A DNA stretch of 45,430 nucleotides, taken from positions 1-45,430 of the forward strand of contig NZ_ATWI01000001.1 of assembly GCF_000421165.1 (NCBI RefSeq). The letters are read 5' to 3'. The translations under genes and the position numbers were made by a program. Numbering within the stretch: the stretch's first letter is position 1; each line of letters begins with the position of its first letter. Below the pieces are notes generated by a model. It was given only the letters and a program-made list of their open reading frames with translations. It was not told the origin of the DNA and made no database searches. The DNA is from Marinobacter daepoensis DSM 16072 (lineage in GTDB: Bacteria > Pseudomonadota > Gammaproteobacteria > Pseudomonadales > Oleiphilaceae). Shown piece by piece: positions 26,966-37,471 of this stretch.

Positions 26966-29566
26966 ATGGCAAAGAATGACCCCGGTACCGGGGCGGGTGT
27001 GGATGCCAGCAAGGTTGAGCAGTTATTGCAGACGGAAACCGGGGGCAGGGCGCTTACCGGCGCTGCGGCGGTTATCCTGTTCATTGTTCCGGTTTGCTGG
27101 TCACTGTTCCAGCTCTGGATAGCATCTCCCCTGCCGTTCATTCTGAATTTCGGTATTTTCAATTCCACGGAAGCGCGTTCCATTCACCTGGCATTTGCGG
27201 TGTTTCTCGCGTTTTCGGCATTCCCTATGATCAAGGGGGTGCACGCCAATAAAGTGCCCGTTTACGACTGGGTGCTGGCTCTGGCTGCTGCGTTCGCGGC
27301 CTCTTATCTTTTTGTTTTCTATGACTCGTTGGCTCAGCGCCCTGGTGCGCCCAACTCCATCGATCTATGGGTGGCGCTTGGCGGCCTGGTTCTGTTGCTT
27401 GAGGCCACGCGGAGAGCACTCGGGTTGCCCCTGACGGTTGTGGCGGCGGTCTTTGTGACCTATTCCCTGGCAGGCCCCTACATGCCTGACGTGATCTCCC
27501 ATAAGGGGGTCAGCCTGAACAAGCTGGCGTCCCATCAGTGGCTTGGGACCGAAGGCGTATTTGGCGTGGCTCTGGGGGTTTCTACCAGTTTTGTGTTCCT
27601 GTTTGTCTTATTCGGAGCATTGCTGGAGCGAGCCGGTGCCGGTAACTACTTCATCAAAGTAGCGTATGCCATGCTGGGTCATATGCGCGGGGGGCCGGCC
27701 AAGGCGGCAGTGGTCTCCAGTGGTTTGAGTGGCGTTATCTCGGGCTCATCCATTGCCAACGTTGTGACCACCGGTACGTTTACCATTCCGCTGATGAAGC
27801 GGGTGGGCTTTCCTGCCACCAAAGCCGGGGCGGTTGAGGTGGCTGCCTCTACTAACGGCCAGCTTACCCCGCCGATTATGGGGGCAGCAGCTTTTCTGAT
27901 GGTGGAGTACGTGGGGATCTCCTATCTGGAGGTGATCAAGCATGCGATTCTGCCTGCGTTGATTTCCTATGTTGCCCTGATTTACATCGTTCATCTGGAA
28001 GCCTGCAAGCTGAAAATGGAAGGTCTGGAGCGGCCCAATCGGCCGAGTCTGGCTCATCGACTGCTGAACTGGGTTGTCGTTCTGATCGGCTTGATTGTTC
28101 TGACATTTGCGGTTTACTACGGTGTAGGGTGGACCAAGGGCTTTCTGGGCGAGGCTGCCCCCTGGGTGCTTGGGCCGCTTCTGGTGCTGATATACGTTGG
28201 CCTGGTGGGATATGCCACCCGTTTTCCTGAGCTGGAGGAAGACGATCCGAACAAGGCAATGGACCAGTTGCCAGAGGTTGGGCCAACCGTGAAAACCGGG
28301 CTGTATTATCTGTTGCCGGTTGTTGTTCTGGTCTGGTGTCTGACGGTAGAGCGTTTTTCTCCGCAATTGTCGGCGTTCTGGGCCACCCTGTTCATGATCT
28401 TTATCGTGATCACCCAGCGCCCCCTCAAAGCCTTCTTCCGCAGGCACGGCGAGCTGTTTTCCGAATTTACCGGTGGTATTCATGACTTGTTCCATTCCCT
28501 GGCAACCGGGGGCCGGAACATGGTGGGTATCGGTGTTGCGACTGCGACGGCCGGTATTGTTGTCGGAACGGTTACCCTGACCGGTATTGGCCTGGTGATG
28601 ACGCAGTTCGTGGAGTTTCTGTCTGGCGGCAATCTCCTGCTGATGCTGATCTTCACTGCGATCATCAGTCTGATTCTGGGTATGGGGCTGCCGACAACCG
28701 CAAACTACATTGTGGTCTCCACCCTGATGGCACCTGTCATTGTCACTTTGGGGGCCCAGAATGGATTACTGGTGCCGTTGATTGCGGTTCATCTGTTTGT
28801 GTTCTACTTCGGGATTCTGGCGGATGATACGCCGCCCGTTGGGCTGGCCGCCTATGCGGCGGCGGCTATCTCGGGGGCAGATCCCATCAGGACCGGGATT
28901 CAGGGTTTTACCTACGACATACGGACAGCGATCCTGCCGTTCATGTTCATCTTCAACACGCAGTTGTTGCTGATTGGGCTGACCGGGTGGTTTGACCTGC
29001 TGGTTACCGTGTTCAGTGCGGTGACTGCCATGCTGGTGTTCTCAGCGGCTACCCAGGGGTTCTGGTTTACCAGAAGCCGGAAGTGGGAAACTCTCGCACT
29101 TCTGTTGATTACCTTTACGATGTTCCGGCCAGGATACTGGTGGGACATGGTCTATCCGCCCAATGAGGAGCGCCCGGGCACTGCGGTCATGGAGTACGTC
29201 GAGACAGTGCCGGCGAATGCCCCGGTTGTTCTTAAGGTGTCTGGCATGGCGTTGGATGGCAGCGATGTGACGACTTACGTGGAGCTGGAGGTTCCGGAAG
29301 GTAGTACGCCGCAGGAACGATTGGCCGGTGCGGGGCTTGAAGTGTCTGAACAGGGCAACGATCTTGTTGTGGACTTTGTTAACTTCGGCAGCGCGGCGGA
29401 AGCGGCTGGTATTGAGTTTGGGTGGGTCATTGAGGCGGTCCAGATCAAACTGGATCGGCCGCCGAAGGAGCTGATGTTTATTCCGGCGTTGCTGCTGTTG
29501 GGGCTGGTTGCGTTTGGCCAGCTCAAACGCAAGGCCAGGGAGGACATTCAACTGCAGTCTGCCTGA
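26966..29566 (+). CDS. TRAP transporter fused permease (4TM/12TM, TAXI type)
   Basis: An 866-residue inner-membrane protein joining the small DctQ-like and large DctM-like subunits. About four helices come first (60-190). The DctM domain (about 190-690) follows, with GALLERAGAGNYFIKVAYAM, SGVISGSSIANVVTTGTFT and GMGLPTTANYIVVSTLMAP. A soluble C-terminal extension (about 715-840) of the DUF3394 kind separates two last hydrophobic segments. It imports the solute bound by the TAXI protein using an ion gradient. The start follows CACAGGAACATTCT. A terminator follows the gene. Confidence 0.94.
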   Translation: MAKNDPGTGAGVDASKVEQLLQTETGGRALTGAAAVILFIVPVCWSLFQLWIASPLPFILNFGIFNSTEARSIHLAFAVFLAFSAFPMIKGVHANKVPVYDWVLALAAAFAASYLFVFYDSLAQRPGAPNSIDLWVALGGLVLLLEATRRALGLPLTVVAAVFVTYSLAGPYMPDVISHKGVSLNKLASHQWLGTEGVFGVALGVSTSFVFLFVLFGALLERAGAGNYFIKVAYAMLGHMRGGPAKAAVVSSGLSGVISGSSIANVVTTGTFTIPLMKRVGFPATKAGAVEVAASTNGQLTPPIMGAAAFLMVEYVGISYLEVIKHAILPALISYVALIYIVHLEACKLKMEGLERPNRPSLAHRLLNWVVVLIGLIVLTFAVYYGVGWTKGFLGEAAPWVLGPLLVLIYVGLVGYATRFPELEEDDPNKAMDQLPEVGPTVKTGLYYLLPVVVLVWCLTVERFSPQLSAFWATLFMIFIVITQRPLKAFFRRHGELFSEFTGGIHDLFHSLATGGRNMVGIGVATATAGIVVGTVTLTGIGLVMTQFVEFLSGGNLLLMLIFTAIISLILGMGLPTTANYIVVSTLMAPVIVTLGAQNGLLVPLIAVHLFVFYFGILADDTPPVGLAAYAAAAISGADPIRTGIQGFTYDIRTAILPFMFIFNTQLLLIGLTGWFDLLVTVFSAVTAMLVFSAATQGFWFTRSRKWETLALLLITFTMFRPGYWWDMVYPPNEERPGTAVMEYVETVPANAPVVLKVSGMALDGSDVTTYVELEVPEGSTPQERLAGAGLEVSEQGNDLVVDFVNFGSAAEAAGIEFGWVIEAVQIKLDRPPKELMFIPALLLLGLVAFGQLKRKAREDIQLQSA

Positions 29567-29580
29567 GCCCAGGCTCCGTA

Positions 29581-29609
29581 AAAACCCGGCGTTGCTGCCG
29601 GGTTTTTTT
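29581..29609 (+). terminator. Rho-independent terminator after the TRAP permease gene
   Basis: AAAACCCGGC (29581-29590), loop GTTGCT, GCCGGGTTTT (29597-29606) and further T bases form a perfect 10-bp stem with a U-tract, 14 bases after the stop. Confidence 0.93.
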
Positions 29610-29667
29610 CTGTTAGACTCCCTGACAAATCCGGCTCGCGGTTTGTGTCGCGCAGTCCGGCAACCAA

Positions 29668-29688
29668 GTGATCTTTGGTATAGATCAC
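29668..29688 (+). promoter_or_regulatory. thrS operator: tRNA-Thr anticodon-arm mimic
   Basis: GTGATCT-TTGGTAT-AGATCAC forms a 7-bp stem with a 7-base loop. The loop has U at the position equivalent to U33, then GGU, the anticodon of a tRNA-Thr, then A. It lies 28 bases before the thrS ATG. In E. coli, ThrRS represses its own translation by binding a leader hairpin that imitates the tRNA-Thr anticodon arm. The position, stem and loop here fit the same mechanism. The match to the E. coli element is from memory, not a computed alignment. Confidence 0.8.
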
Positions 29689-29716
29689 CGCTGAGAACCC
29701 CCATGAGGAGATCATC

Positions 29717-31642
29717 ATGCCCGTCATTACTCTGCCGGATGGCAGTCACCGCAGTTTTGCTGAACCCGTAACCGTACACGATGTTGCTGCTGATATTGGT
29801 GCTGGCCTGGCCAAGGCCGCTCTCGCCGGTAAGGTTAATGGGCAGCTTGTAGATACAAGCCATCTGATCGAAAACGATTCGGAACTGGCCATTGTGACGG
29901 AACGTGATGACGACGGTGTTGATGTTATTCGCCACTCCACCGCCCATTTGATGGCAATGGCGGTTCAGGAATTGTTTCCGGGGGCTCAGGTAACGATCGG
30001 TCCGGTGATCGAAAACGGCTTCTATTACGACTTCAAATACGAGCGCCCGTTTACCAATGAGGACATGGCCCGCATTGAAAAGCGGATGGAGGAGCTGGCG
30101 AAACAGGATCTTCCGGTCTCCCGTTCCATTATGTCCCGGGGCGACGCCGTAAAATTGTTCGAGGACATGGGTGAGGAATACAAGGTTCGCATCATCGGGG
30201 ATATTCCCGGTGAAGAAGACCTGTCGTTCTATCGCCAGGGCGATTTTATCGACCTGTGTCGTGGCCCGCATGTGCCCAGTACGGGCAAGCTGAAAGCCTT
30301 CAAGCTCACAAAGGTGGCCGGTGCATATTGGCGCGGGGACACCAGCAACGAGCAGTTGCAGCGTATCTACGGCACTGCCTGGGGCAACAAGAAGGACCTC
30401 AAGGCTTACCTGCATCGTCTGGAAGAAGCCGAAAAGCGGGATCACCGGAAAATTGGCAAGAAACTGGGCCTGTTCCACATGCAGGAAGAGGCGCCGGGGA
30501 TGGTGTTCTGGCATCCGGATGGCTGGTCTCTGTATCAGGAGATTGAGCAGTACATGCGTGTCCAGCAACACAAGCATGGTTATCAGGAAATCAAGACTCC
30601 GCAAGTGGTGTCACGAAACCTTTGGGAAAAGTCCGGGCACTGGGACAAGTTCAAGGACGACATGTTCACGACCGAGTCCGAGAAGCACGATTTTGCCATC
30701 AAGCCTATGAACTGTCCCTGCCATGTGCAGGTCTTTAATCAGGGCCTGAAGAGCTACAAAGAGTTGCCGTTGCGTCTGGCGGAGTTTGGTTCCTGTCACC
30801 GTAATGAGGCCTCAGGTGCGCTGCACGGTTTGATGCGGGTTCGGGGCTTTACGCAGGACGACGCACACATTTTCTGCGAAGAAGATACGATCCAGCAGGA
30901 GGTTTCCGCCTTTATTGCCATGCTGCATGAAGTCTACGCAGATTTTGGTTTCACAGAGATTCTCTACAAGTTGTCCACGCGCCCGGAGAAGCGGGTAGGA
31001 TCAGACGAAGTGTGGGACAAGGCGGAGGCTGCGCTGGAAGAAGCCCTGAATCGTGAAGGCGTTGATTGGGAATTATTGCCGGGTGAGGGCGCCTTCTATG
31101 GGCCTAAGATCGAGTTTTCGTTGAAAGACTGCCTGGGCCGGGTCTGGCAGTGTGGTACCATACAGGTTGATTTCTCGATGCCAGGGCGTTTAGGGGCTCA
31201 GTACGTTGCTGATAATTCTGAGCGTAAAACCCCGGTTATGTTGCACCGTGCGGTCTTGGGGTCATTTGAGCGCTTTATTGGTATTCTGATTGAAGAATAC
31301 GAAGGGGCTTTCCCGACATGGCTGGCACCCACTCAGGTTGCTGTCCTGAATATTACCGATAAACAGCGTGATTATTGTCAGAATCTGGCCAAAAAACTGG
31401 ATTCTTTAGGCTATAGGGTTAATGCTGACTTGAGAAACGAGAAGATCGGCTTTAAAATCCGCGAGCATACTCTAAATAAGGTTCCCTATCTGGTCGTTGT
31501 TGGCGATAAAGAAATCGAAAACAATGCCGTTGCGGTGAGAACCCGTAAAGGGGAAGATCTGGGAACCATGTCGGTCGACGATTTTGAAAAGCTGCTTGCA
31601 GCTGATGTCGAACGCAAAGGCAGAACTAAAACGGAGATCTAA
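29717..31642 (+). CDS. thrS: Threonine-tRNA ligase
   Basis: A 641-residue class II aminoacyl-tRNA synthetase that charges tRNA-Thr. The TGS domain comes first (1-61), then the editing domain with [16 protein letters not shown]. The catalytic core has a zinc-binding [10 protein letters not shown] region, motif 2 ([20 protein letters not shown]) and motif 3 ([20 protein letters not shown]). The C-terminal anticodon-binding domain closes the protein. Length is normal. GAGGAG lies before the ATG, directly downstream of the operator hairpin. The stop is at the infC start, giving the usual thrS-infC coupling. Confidence 0.98.
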   Translation: MPVITLPDGSHRSFAEPVTVHDVAADIGAGLAKAALAGKVNGQLVDTSHLIENDSELAIVTERDDDGVDVIRHSTAHLMAMAVQELFPGAQVTIGPVIENGFYYDFKYERPFTNEDMARIEKRMEELAKQDLPVSRSIMSRGDAVKLFEDMGEEYKVRIIGDIPGEEDLSFYRQGDFIDLCRGPHVPSTGKLKAFKLTKVAGAYWRGDTSNEQLQRIYGTAWGNKKDLKAYLHRLEEAEKRDHRKIGKKLGLFHMQEEAPGMVFWHPDGWSLYQEIEQYMRVQQHKHGYQEIKTPQVVSRNLWEKSGHWDKFKDDMFTTESEKHDFAIKPMNCPCHVQVFNQGLKSYKELPLRLAEFGSCHRNEASGALHGLMRVRGFTQDDAHIFCEEDTIQQEVSAFIAMLHEVYADFGFTEILYKLSTRPEKRVGSDEVWDKAEAALEEALNREGVDWELLPGEGAFYGPKIEFSLKDCLGRVWQCGTIQVDFSMPGRLGAQYVADNSERKTPVMLHRAVLGSFERFIGILIEEYEGAFPTWLAPTQVAVLNITDKQRDYCQNLAKKLDSLGYRVNADLRNEKIGFKIREHTLNKVPYLVVVGDKEIENNAVAVRTRKGEDLGTMSVDDFEKLLAADVERKGRTKTEI

Positions 31643-31644
31643 TT

Positions 31645-32184
31645 ATTAAACAGCGAACGAATCGGGGTGGGCGTGCACCCAAGGCGCCTATCAATGAGAA
31701 TATTGACGCAACTGAAGTCCGACTGATTGATGCCGAAGGCAATCAGGTGGGTATTGTTCCGATTGAAGACGCCCTGCGCATGGCGGAAGAGGCGACCCTG
31801 GATCTGGTTCAGGTTACGGATTCCGATCCGATCGTCTGTAAGATAATGGACTACGGCAAGAAGATCTTCGAAGAGAAAAAGGCCAAGGCGGCTGCCAAGA
31901 AGAAGCAGAAGCAGACGCAGGTCAAAGAGCTGAAGTTCCGACCAGGAACGGATGAAGGGGATTATCAGGTCAAACTACGCAACCTGATACGTTTCCTTGA
32001 GAACGGGGACCGCGGCAAGATCACTATCCGGTTCCGTGGGCGTGAGATGGCACACCAGGAACTTGGTATGAAGCTCATGCAACGGATTGAGGAAGATGTG
32101 TCTGAGGTGGCCCAGGTCGAAATGCGGCCGAAAATGGAAGGCCGTCAGATGACCATGGTGATCGCACCCCGAAAGAAGAAGTGA
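31645..32184 (+). CDS. infC: Translation initiation factor IF-3 (ATT start)
   Basis: A 179-residue factor that binds the 30S subunit and checks start-codon pairing. It begins [20 protein letters not shown], and motifs [24 protein letters not shown] (here [18 protein letters not shown]) and [12 protein letters not shown] are present. The first ATG/GTG-type start lies 34 codons in and would remove the PINEN region, so the gene must use the rare ATT codon at 31645 (GGAG is 8 bases upstream). A second ATT at 31642 overlapping the thrS stop is an alternative. AUU starts let IF-3 repress its own synthesis. Confidence 0.95.
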   Translation: MKQRTNRGGRAPKAPINENIDATEVRLIDAEGNQVGIVPIEDALRMAEEATLDLVQVTDSDPIVCKIMDYGKKIFEEKKAKAAAKKKQKQTQVKELKFRPGTDEGDYQVKLRNLIRFLENGDRGKITIRFRGREMAHQELGMKLMQRIEEDVSEVAQVEMRPKMEGRQMTMVIAPRKKK

Positions 32185-32202
32185 ACCTGATCCCATGACG
32201 GG

Positions 32203-32222
32203 TCCCCCGCATCGGCGGGGGA
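32203..32222 (+). promoter_or_regulatory. Hairpin in the infC-rpmI leader
   Basis: TCCCCCGC-ATCG-GCGGGGGA is an 8-bp GC-rich stem 18 bases after the infC stop and 56 before rpmI, followed by TTTGTCGTTC, a weak U-tract. It could be an attenuator or part of an L20-binding leader. In E. coli, L20 controls rpmI-rplT through structure in this interval. A run of seven T at about 32245-32251 follows without a stem. Confidence 0.45.
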
Positions 32223-32278
32223 TTTGTCGTTCAGGGGCACGATTGTTTTTTTCGATAATAGAATGCGGAGTTTTAAAA

Positions 32279-32470
32279 ATGCCGAAGATGAAAACCAAAA
32301 GCGGAGCTACCAAGCGGTTCAAGAAAACCGCCAATGGCTTCAAGCACAAGCAGTCCTTCACCAGCCACATTCTGACCAAGAAGAGCCCGAAGCGTAAGCG
32401 TCAGCTGCGCGGCACCAAGCTCATCGCCAAGTCAGATGTAGCATCTATCAAGCGCATGACCGCGTGCTGA
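32279..32470 (+). CDS. rpmI: 50S ribosomal protein bL35
   Basis: A 63-residue, very basic ribosomal protein: [20 protein letters not shown], later [20 protein letters not shown]. The length is standard. GCGGAG lies 8 bases before the ATG. The open frame runs upstream, but the family start is [10 protein letters not shown]. It is co-transcribed with rplT, 50 bases on. Confidence 0.97.
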   Translation: MPKMKTKSGATKRFKKTANGFKHKQSFTSHILTKKSPKRKRQLRGTKLIAKSDVASIKRMTAC

Positions 32471-32520
32471 TTCAGCCGCGCGACTCATTCCTTAGAAAGT
32501 AAAGGTAGAAGGATTAAAGT

Positions 32521-32874
32521 ATGGCTCGTGTAAAGCGTGGCGTGGTCGCACGTCGTCGTCACAAGAAGATTCTCAATCAGGCCAAAGGTTACTACGGTGC
32601 CCGTAGCCGTGTTTACCGTGTTGCCAAACAGGCGGTTATCAAGGCCGGCCAGTATGCCTACCGTGACCGTCGCAACCGTAAGCGCGCCTTCCGTGCTCTG
32701 TGGATTGCCCGTATCAACGCTGGTGCCCGTGCAAACGGTCTGTCATACAGCCGTCTGATCGCTGGCCTGAAAAAGGCAAACGTTGAAATCGATCGTAAGG
32801 TTCTGGCCGACCTGGCTATGAACGAGCAGCAGGCGTTTGCCGCTGTTGTTGAGAAGGCCAAAGCGTCCCTGTGA
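32521..32874 (+). CDS. rplT: 50S ribosomal protein bL20
   Basis: A 117-residue protein needed for early 50S assembly; it starts [20 protein letters not shown] and has the [14 protein letters not shown] and [19 protein letters not shown] stretches of the family. Besides its ribosomal role, L20 is known in enterics to repress its own operon by binding the leader. A GTAGAAGGATTAAAGT leader precedes the ATG. Confidence 0.98.
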   Translation: MARVKRGVVARRRHKKILNQAKGYYGARSRVYRVAKQAVIKAGQYAYRDRRNRKRAFRALWIARINAGARANGLSYSRLIAGLKKANVEIDRKVLADLAMNEQQAFAAVVEKAKASL

Positions 32875-32941
32875 TCGCTTAAGCTCTTTCATCGATTGCT
32901 GATCGATTCGGGCGCCGCATGATTCATGATGGCGCCTACTG

Positions 32942-34010
<1,069 letters not shown>

Positions 34011-34071
34011 GACGGCGCTTAATAAAAGGTAACCGGCTCAGAATCAACCGAATCAGGACAGGGTTAGGACA

Positions 34072-36444
34072 ATGAAATTCAGTGAACAGTGGCTGCGCGA
34101 ATGGGTAAACCCGAGCATTGGCTCTCAGGAGTTGATGGATCAGATCACGATGGCGGGGCTGGAAGTCGATGGCTTTGAGGCTGTCGCGGGTGAGTTTACC
34201 GGCGTGGTCGTGGGAGAGGTCATTTCTGTGGCTCCTCATCCCGACGCCGACAAGTTGAGAGTGTGTCAGGTGAGTAATGGCGAGCAGACGGTCCAGGTGG
34301 TCTGCGGTGCGCCGAATGTTCGGGACGGGTTGAAAGTGCCTTTTGCCGAAGTGGGAGCGGTCCTGCCCGGTAACTTTAAGATCAAGAAGGCCAAGCTTCG
34401 TGGCCAGCCTTCAGAAGGTATGCTGTGTTCGGAGTCCGAACTCGGGCTTTCCGAAAGCCACGATGGCCTGATGGAGCTCCCTGAGGAGGCGCCGGTTGGC
34501 CAGCCAGTTTCGGATTATCTCAAGCTGAATGATATTGCGATTGATGTTGACCTGACGCCCAACCGCAGTGATTGCTTGTCTATCAAGGGGCTTGCCCGTG
34601 AAGTGGGTGTGCTGAACAGCCTGGTAACGACAGCGCCAGTTATCGAGCCAGTTAAAGCTGTGCATTCTGAGGTTCCGGATGTCCGGGTCGAAGCTCCGGC
34701 AGGCTGCCCGCGTTATCTGGGGCGTATTCTGCGAAATGTGAATCTTCAGGCGGAAACCCCGTTGTGGATGCAGGAAAAACTGCGCCGCTCCGGGATACGT
34801 TCGATTGATGCGGCGGTTGACGTCACGAACTATGTCATGCTGGAGCTGGGGCAGCCCATGCATGCGTTTGATCGGAATGAGATCAGTGGCGGAATTGTTG
34901 TGCGCATGGCTGCTGCCGGAGAGAAACTGGTGTTGCTGGATGGCCAGCAGGTTGAGCTCACGGCAGAAACCCTGGTTATTGCGGACCACGAAAAACCGGT
35001 CGCTATTGCGGGGGTTATGGGGGGGGAGCATTCCGGGGTCAGCGAAAAGACTCAGGATCTGGTGCTGGAGTCGGCGTATTTCGATCCGATTACTCTGGCA
35101 GGAAAAGCTCGTCACTATGGGTTGCACACAGACGCCTCCCATCGCTTTGAGCGGGGTGTGGACTATGAGCTTGCCCGTGAGGCAATGGAGCGCGCAACAA
35201 GTCTGCTGATGGCCATTGTCGGTGGTGAGCCTGGTGAGGTTGTGGAAGTTGCCAGCGCAGAGCACCTGCCGAAACCGCGTGCCATTGATCTTCGTGAGCA
35301 GCGCCTTGCCGACGTGCTGGGGCTGAAGATCAATCGCACCACCGTGGAAGAAATTCTCACCCGTCTGGGGTTGCGCATAGATAAGCTGCTGAAAGACGGA
35401 TGGCGAGTGAGTGTGCCGAGCTTCAGGCCGGATATCTCTATCGAGGAAGATCTGATTGAGGAAGTTGGCCGGATTTTCGGTTACAACAACCTGCCGGTTA
35501 CTGAGCCAACCGGCTCGCTGGGGCTGCGCGCGCGTGAAGAAGCCGTGCGCCCCTTGTCTGCCGTTCGCAACTACTTTGTAGCCCAGGGATATCAGGAGGC
35601 GATTACCTACAGTTTTGTCGACCCGAAAATTCAGCAGTTGGTAGACCCTGAGCGGGAAGGTATCGCGCTGGCAAATCCGATTTCCGCAGATCTGTCGGTG
35701 ATGCGTACAACCCTGTGGAGTGGATTGCTGAAGACGGTTGCCTATAACCAGAACCGGCAGCAACCCCGGATTCGATTGTTTGAAAGTGGTTTGCGGTTTG
35801 AGCAGACCAACGACGGTATTCGGCAGCAGCCGATGCTGGCCGGTGTGGTGGTTGGTAACCAGACTCCTGAAAACTGGGTGAATGGTCGCAGAACTTCTGA
35901 CTTCTTTGATGTAAAAGGAGAGTTGGAAAGCCTGTTCCGGCTGTTGGGTATTGAGGTTGCCTTTGTCGCAAGCCAGCACCCTGCGTTGCACCCCGGACAG
36001 ACGGCTGAATTGCTTCGAAATGGGGAGCGTGTCGGTTGGTTGGGCACATTGCATCCACAAGTGCAGAAAAATCTTGAACTTAATGGCACGATCCTGTTGT
36101 TTGAGCTATTCTTGAATTCGATCGTTACCGGTTATGTGCCTAATTTCAAAGATGTTTCAAAATTTCCGGAAGTTCGCCGGGATTTGGCTATCATTATCGG
36201 GAGCGAGGTGGCGTTCGCTCAGGTAGAACATGTGGCCCGAAAACATGCTGGCGAACACCTCACGGCGTTGCGTGTGTTTGATGTCTACGAGGGAGAAAGC
36301 CTGGGTGAGGGCAATCGTAGCCTGGCACTGAGTCTTTTCTGGCAGCATCCCGAACGCACGCTTAATGAGGACGAAGTGCATTCGCTCTTCAACGGGGTTA
36401 TCGAAGCCCTGAAGGAAGAGTTGGAGGCAACACTGAGGAGTTGA
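34072..36444 (+). CDS. pheT: Phenylalanine-tRNA ligase beta subunit
   Basis: A 790-residue beta subunit. Domains in order: an N-terminal tRNA-binding EMAP-like domain (about 40-150), the B3/B4 editing domain (about 210-390, with DVTNYVMLELGQPMHAFD), a B5 domain (about 400-475), the catalytic-like module and a C-terminal ferredoxin-fold anticodon-binding domain (about 695-790). The sequence is complete and of normal length. The ATG follows AGGGTTAGGACA. Its stop lies 3 bases before ihfA. Confidence 0.97.
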   Translation: MKFSEQWLREWVNPSIGSQELMDQITMAGLEVDGFEAVAGEFTGVVVGEVISVAPHPDADKLRVCQVSNGEQTVQVVCGAPNVRDGLKVPFAEVGAVLPGNFKIKKAKLRGQPSEGMLCSESELGLSESHDGLMELPEEAPVGQPVSDYLKLNDIAIDVDLTPNRSDCLSIKGLAREVGVLNSLVTTAPVIEPVKAVHSEVPDVRVEAPAGCPRYLGRILRNVNLQAETPLWMQEKLRRSGIRSIDAAVDVTNYVMLELGQPMHAFDRNEISGGIVVRMAAAGEKLVLLDGQQVELTAETLVIADHEKPVAIAGVMGGEHSGVSEKTQDLVLESAYFDPITLAGKARHYGLHTDASHRFERGVDYELAREAMERATSLLMAIVGGEPGEVVEVASAEHLPKPRAIDLREQRLADVLGLKINRTTVEEILTRLGLRIDKLLKDGWRVSVPSFRPDISIEEDLIEEVGRIFGYNNLPVTEPTGSLGLRAREEAVRPLSAVRNYFVAQGYQEAITYSFVDPKIQQLVDPEREGIALANPISADLSVMRTTLWSGLLKTVAYNQNRQQPRIRLFESGLRFEQTNDGIRQQPMLAGVVVGNQTPENWVNGRRTSDFFDVKGELESLFRLLGIEVAFVASQHPALHPGQTAELLRNGERVGWLGTLHPQVQKNLELNGTILLFELFLNSIVTGYVPNFKDVSKFPEVRRDLAIIIGSEVAFAQVEHVARKHAGEHLTALRVFDVYEGESLGEGNRSLALSLFWQHPERTLNEDEVHSLFNGVIEALKEELEATLRS

Positions 36445-36447
36445 CAG

Positions 36448-36750
36448 ATGGCGGCTTTGACGAAAGCGGACATGGCGGAGCGCTTGTACGAAGAGTTGGG
36501 TCTGAACAAGCGTGAAGCCAAAGAAATGGTGGAAGCTTTCTTCGATGAAATCAGAGGCGCACTCAGCCACAACGAACAGGTGAAACTGTCGGGATTCGGT
36601 AACTTCGATCTCAGGGATAAGAAGCAGCGGCCGGGAAGGAACCCGAAAACGGGTGAGGAAATTCCCATCAGTGCACGACGCGTAGTTACGTTTCGACCAG
36701 GTCAGAAACTGAAACAGAAAGTAGAAGCGTATGCTGGAACCCAGTCATAA
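36448..36750 (+). CDS. ihfA: Integration host factor subunit alpha
   Basis: A 100-residue nucleoid protein that bends DNA as a heterodimer with IhfB. It starts [20 protein letters not shown]. The beta-arm holds [20 protein letters not shown], with the conserved Pro that intercalates DNA. GAGGAG lies inside the end of pheT. The last 20 bases overlap the start of the MerR-type gene, a common arrangement in pseudomonad relatives. Confidence 0.98.
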   Translation: MAALTKADMAERLYEELGLNKREAKEMVEAFFDEIRGALSHNEQVKLSGFGNFDLRDKKQRPGRNPKTGEEIPISARRVVTFRPGQKLKQKVEAYAGTQS

Positions 36751-37096
36751 TAACGAGCTCCCTGTTATTCCGGGGAAACGCTATTTCACTATTGGTGAGG
36801 TGGCCGAGCTGTGTGCGGTTAAGGCGCATGTGTTGCGCTATTGGGAGCAGGAGTTTCCTCAGTTATCTCCGGTAAAGCGGCGGGGTAACCGCCGTTACTA
36901 CCAGCGGGCCGATGTGATCACTATCCGGCAGATTCGAAGTCTGCTGTATGATCAGGGTTACACCATAGGTGGGGCCAAGCAGAAGCTAAGCAGTAGTGAG
37001 GCAAAAGACGACACGTCCCAATACAAGCAACTGATCCGTCAGATGATTACAGAGCTGGAAGAAGTGCTGGATGTCTTGAATGCGCCGGTGCGCTGA
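36731..37096 (+). CDS. MerR-family transcriptional regulator
   Basis: A 121-residue protein. A winged helix-turn-helix (about 15-85) reads [20 protein letters not shown], then WEQEFPQL and RRYYQRADV, followed by a short coiled coil for dimerisation. It lacks the Cys residues of metal-sensing MerR proteins. It belongs to the conserved MerR protein found after ihfA in many gammaproteobacteria, target unknown. Its ATG lies 20 bases inside ihfA. A terminator follows 33 bases after the stop; no tRNA gene follows. Confidence 0.92.
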   Translation: MLEPSHNNELPVIPGKRYFTIGEVAELCAVKAHVLRYWEQEFPQLSPVKRRGNRRYYQRADVITIRQIRSLLYDQGYTIGGAKQKLSSSEAKDDTSQYKQLIRQMITELEEVLDVLNAPVR

Positions 37097-37128
37097 AACG
37101 AGGCGTTCTAGCCTGATCTCAATATAAC

Positions 37129-37165
37129 AAGGCCAGAGTGGCTAGAGCTGCTCTGGCCTTTGTGT
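37129..37165 (+). terminator. Rho-independent terminator of the thrS-merR gene group
   Basis: AAGGCCAGAG (37129-37138), a 12-base loop and CTCTGGCCTT (37151-37160) form a 10-bp perfect stem followed by TGTGTTT. On the minus strand it also ends the DUF2892 gene, so it is probably shared. Confidence 0.88.
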
Positions 37166-37170
37166 TTCTG

Positions 37171-37359
37171 CTATTTGGTTTTGCAGGTCTTGATTCCCAG
37201 AATTGAGTACGCCGGACAGTTGCCAATAAGGGCCGTTGCCAGCGGCACAATCCCTACCCAGCCCCAAGGTGTCTGAGGGCCGATAAAGACCAGGGCCAGC
37301 AGGACAAGGCCTGCGATGGCGCGAATAATGCGATCAGCGGAACCCATGTTTACCGTCAT
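37171..37359 (-). CDS. DUF2892 small membrane protein (YgaP transmembrane-like)
   Basis: A 62-residue inner-membrane protein. The amphipathic start MTVNMGSADRIIRAIAG is followed by two hydrophobic segments and a GNCPAYSILGIKTC tail, the DUF2892 signature that forms the membrane part of rhodanese YgaP. Two conserved cysteines face one side. GGAGAAACC precedes the ATG at 37359; the longer open frame has no ribosome site. It is divergent from a Crp/Fnr-type gene. A link to sulfane-sulfur handling is a guess from YgaP. Confidence 0.85.
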   Translation of the reverse strand: MTVNMGSADRIIRAIAGLVLLALVFIGPQTPWGWVGIVPLATALIGNCPAYSILGIKTCKTK

Positions 37360-37423
37360 CTTGGTTTCTCCTGTGAGATGTCGAGTGATGATGTCAGTGT
37401 AGGTCTGCGGAAGATCGGGTTCA

Positions 37424-37436
37424 GTGATAAAGTCAC
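37424..37436. promoter_or_regulatory. GTGA-N5-TCAC palindrome upstream of the Crp-like gene
   Basis: A perfect short inverted repeat, GTGATAAAGTCAC, in the DUF2892/Crp-like intergenic region. The half-sites look CRP/FNR-like, but the 5-base spacing is not the standard one, so it is at best a candidate self-regulatory site. Confidence 0.25.
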
Positions 37437-37471
37437 ACAGACCAGCAACTTTCTGCAAAGGGCACTGCCGG

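Noticed and set aside
34411..36060. A 549-codon open frame on the minus strand inside pheT
   Set aside because: It is antisense to a clear pheT frame, has no family motifs, and its His/Gln/Arg-rich composition is typical of a shadow in GC-biased coding DNA. The same holds for long minus frames inside fadH (10248-11840) and thrS (29042-30604).
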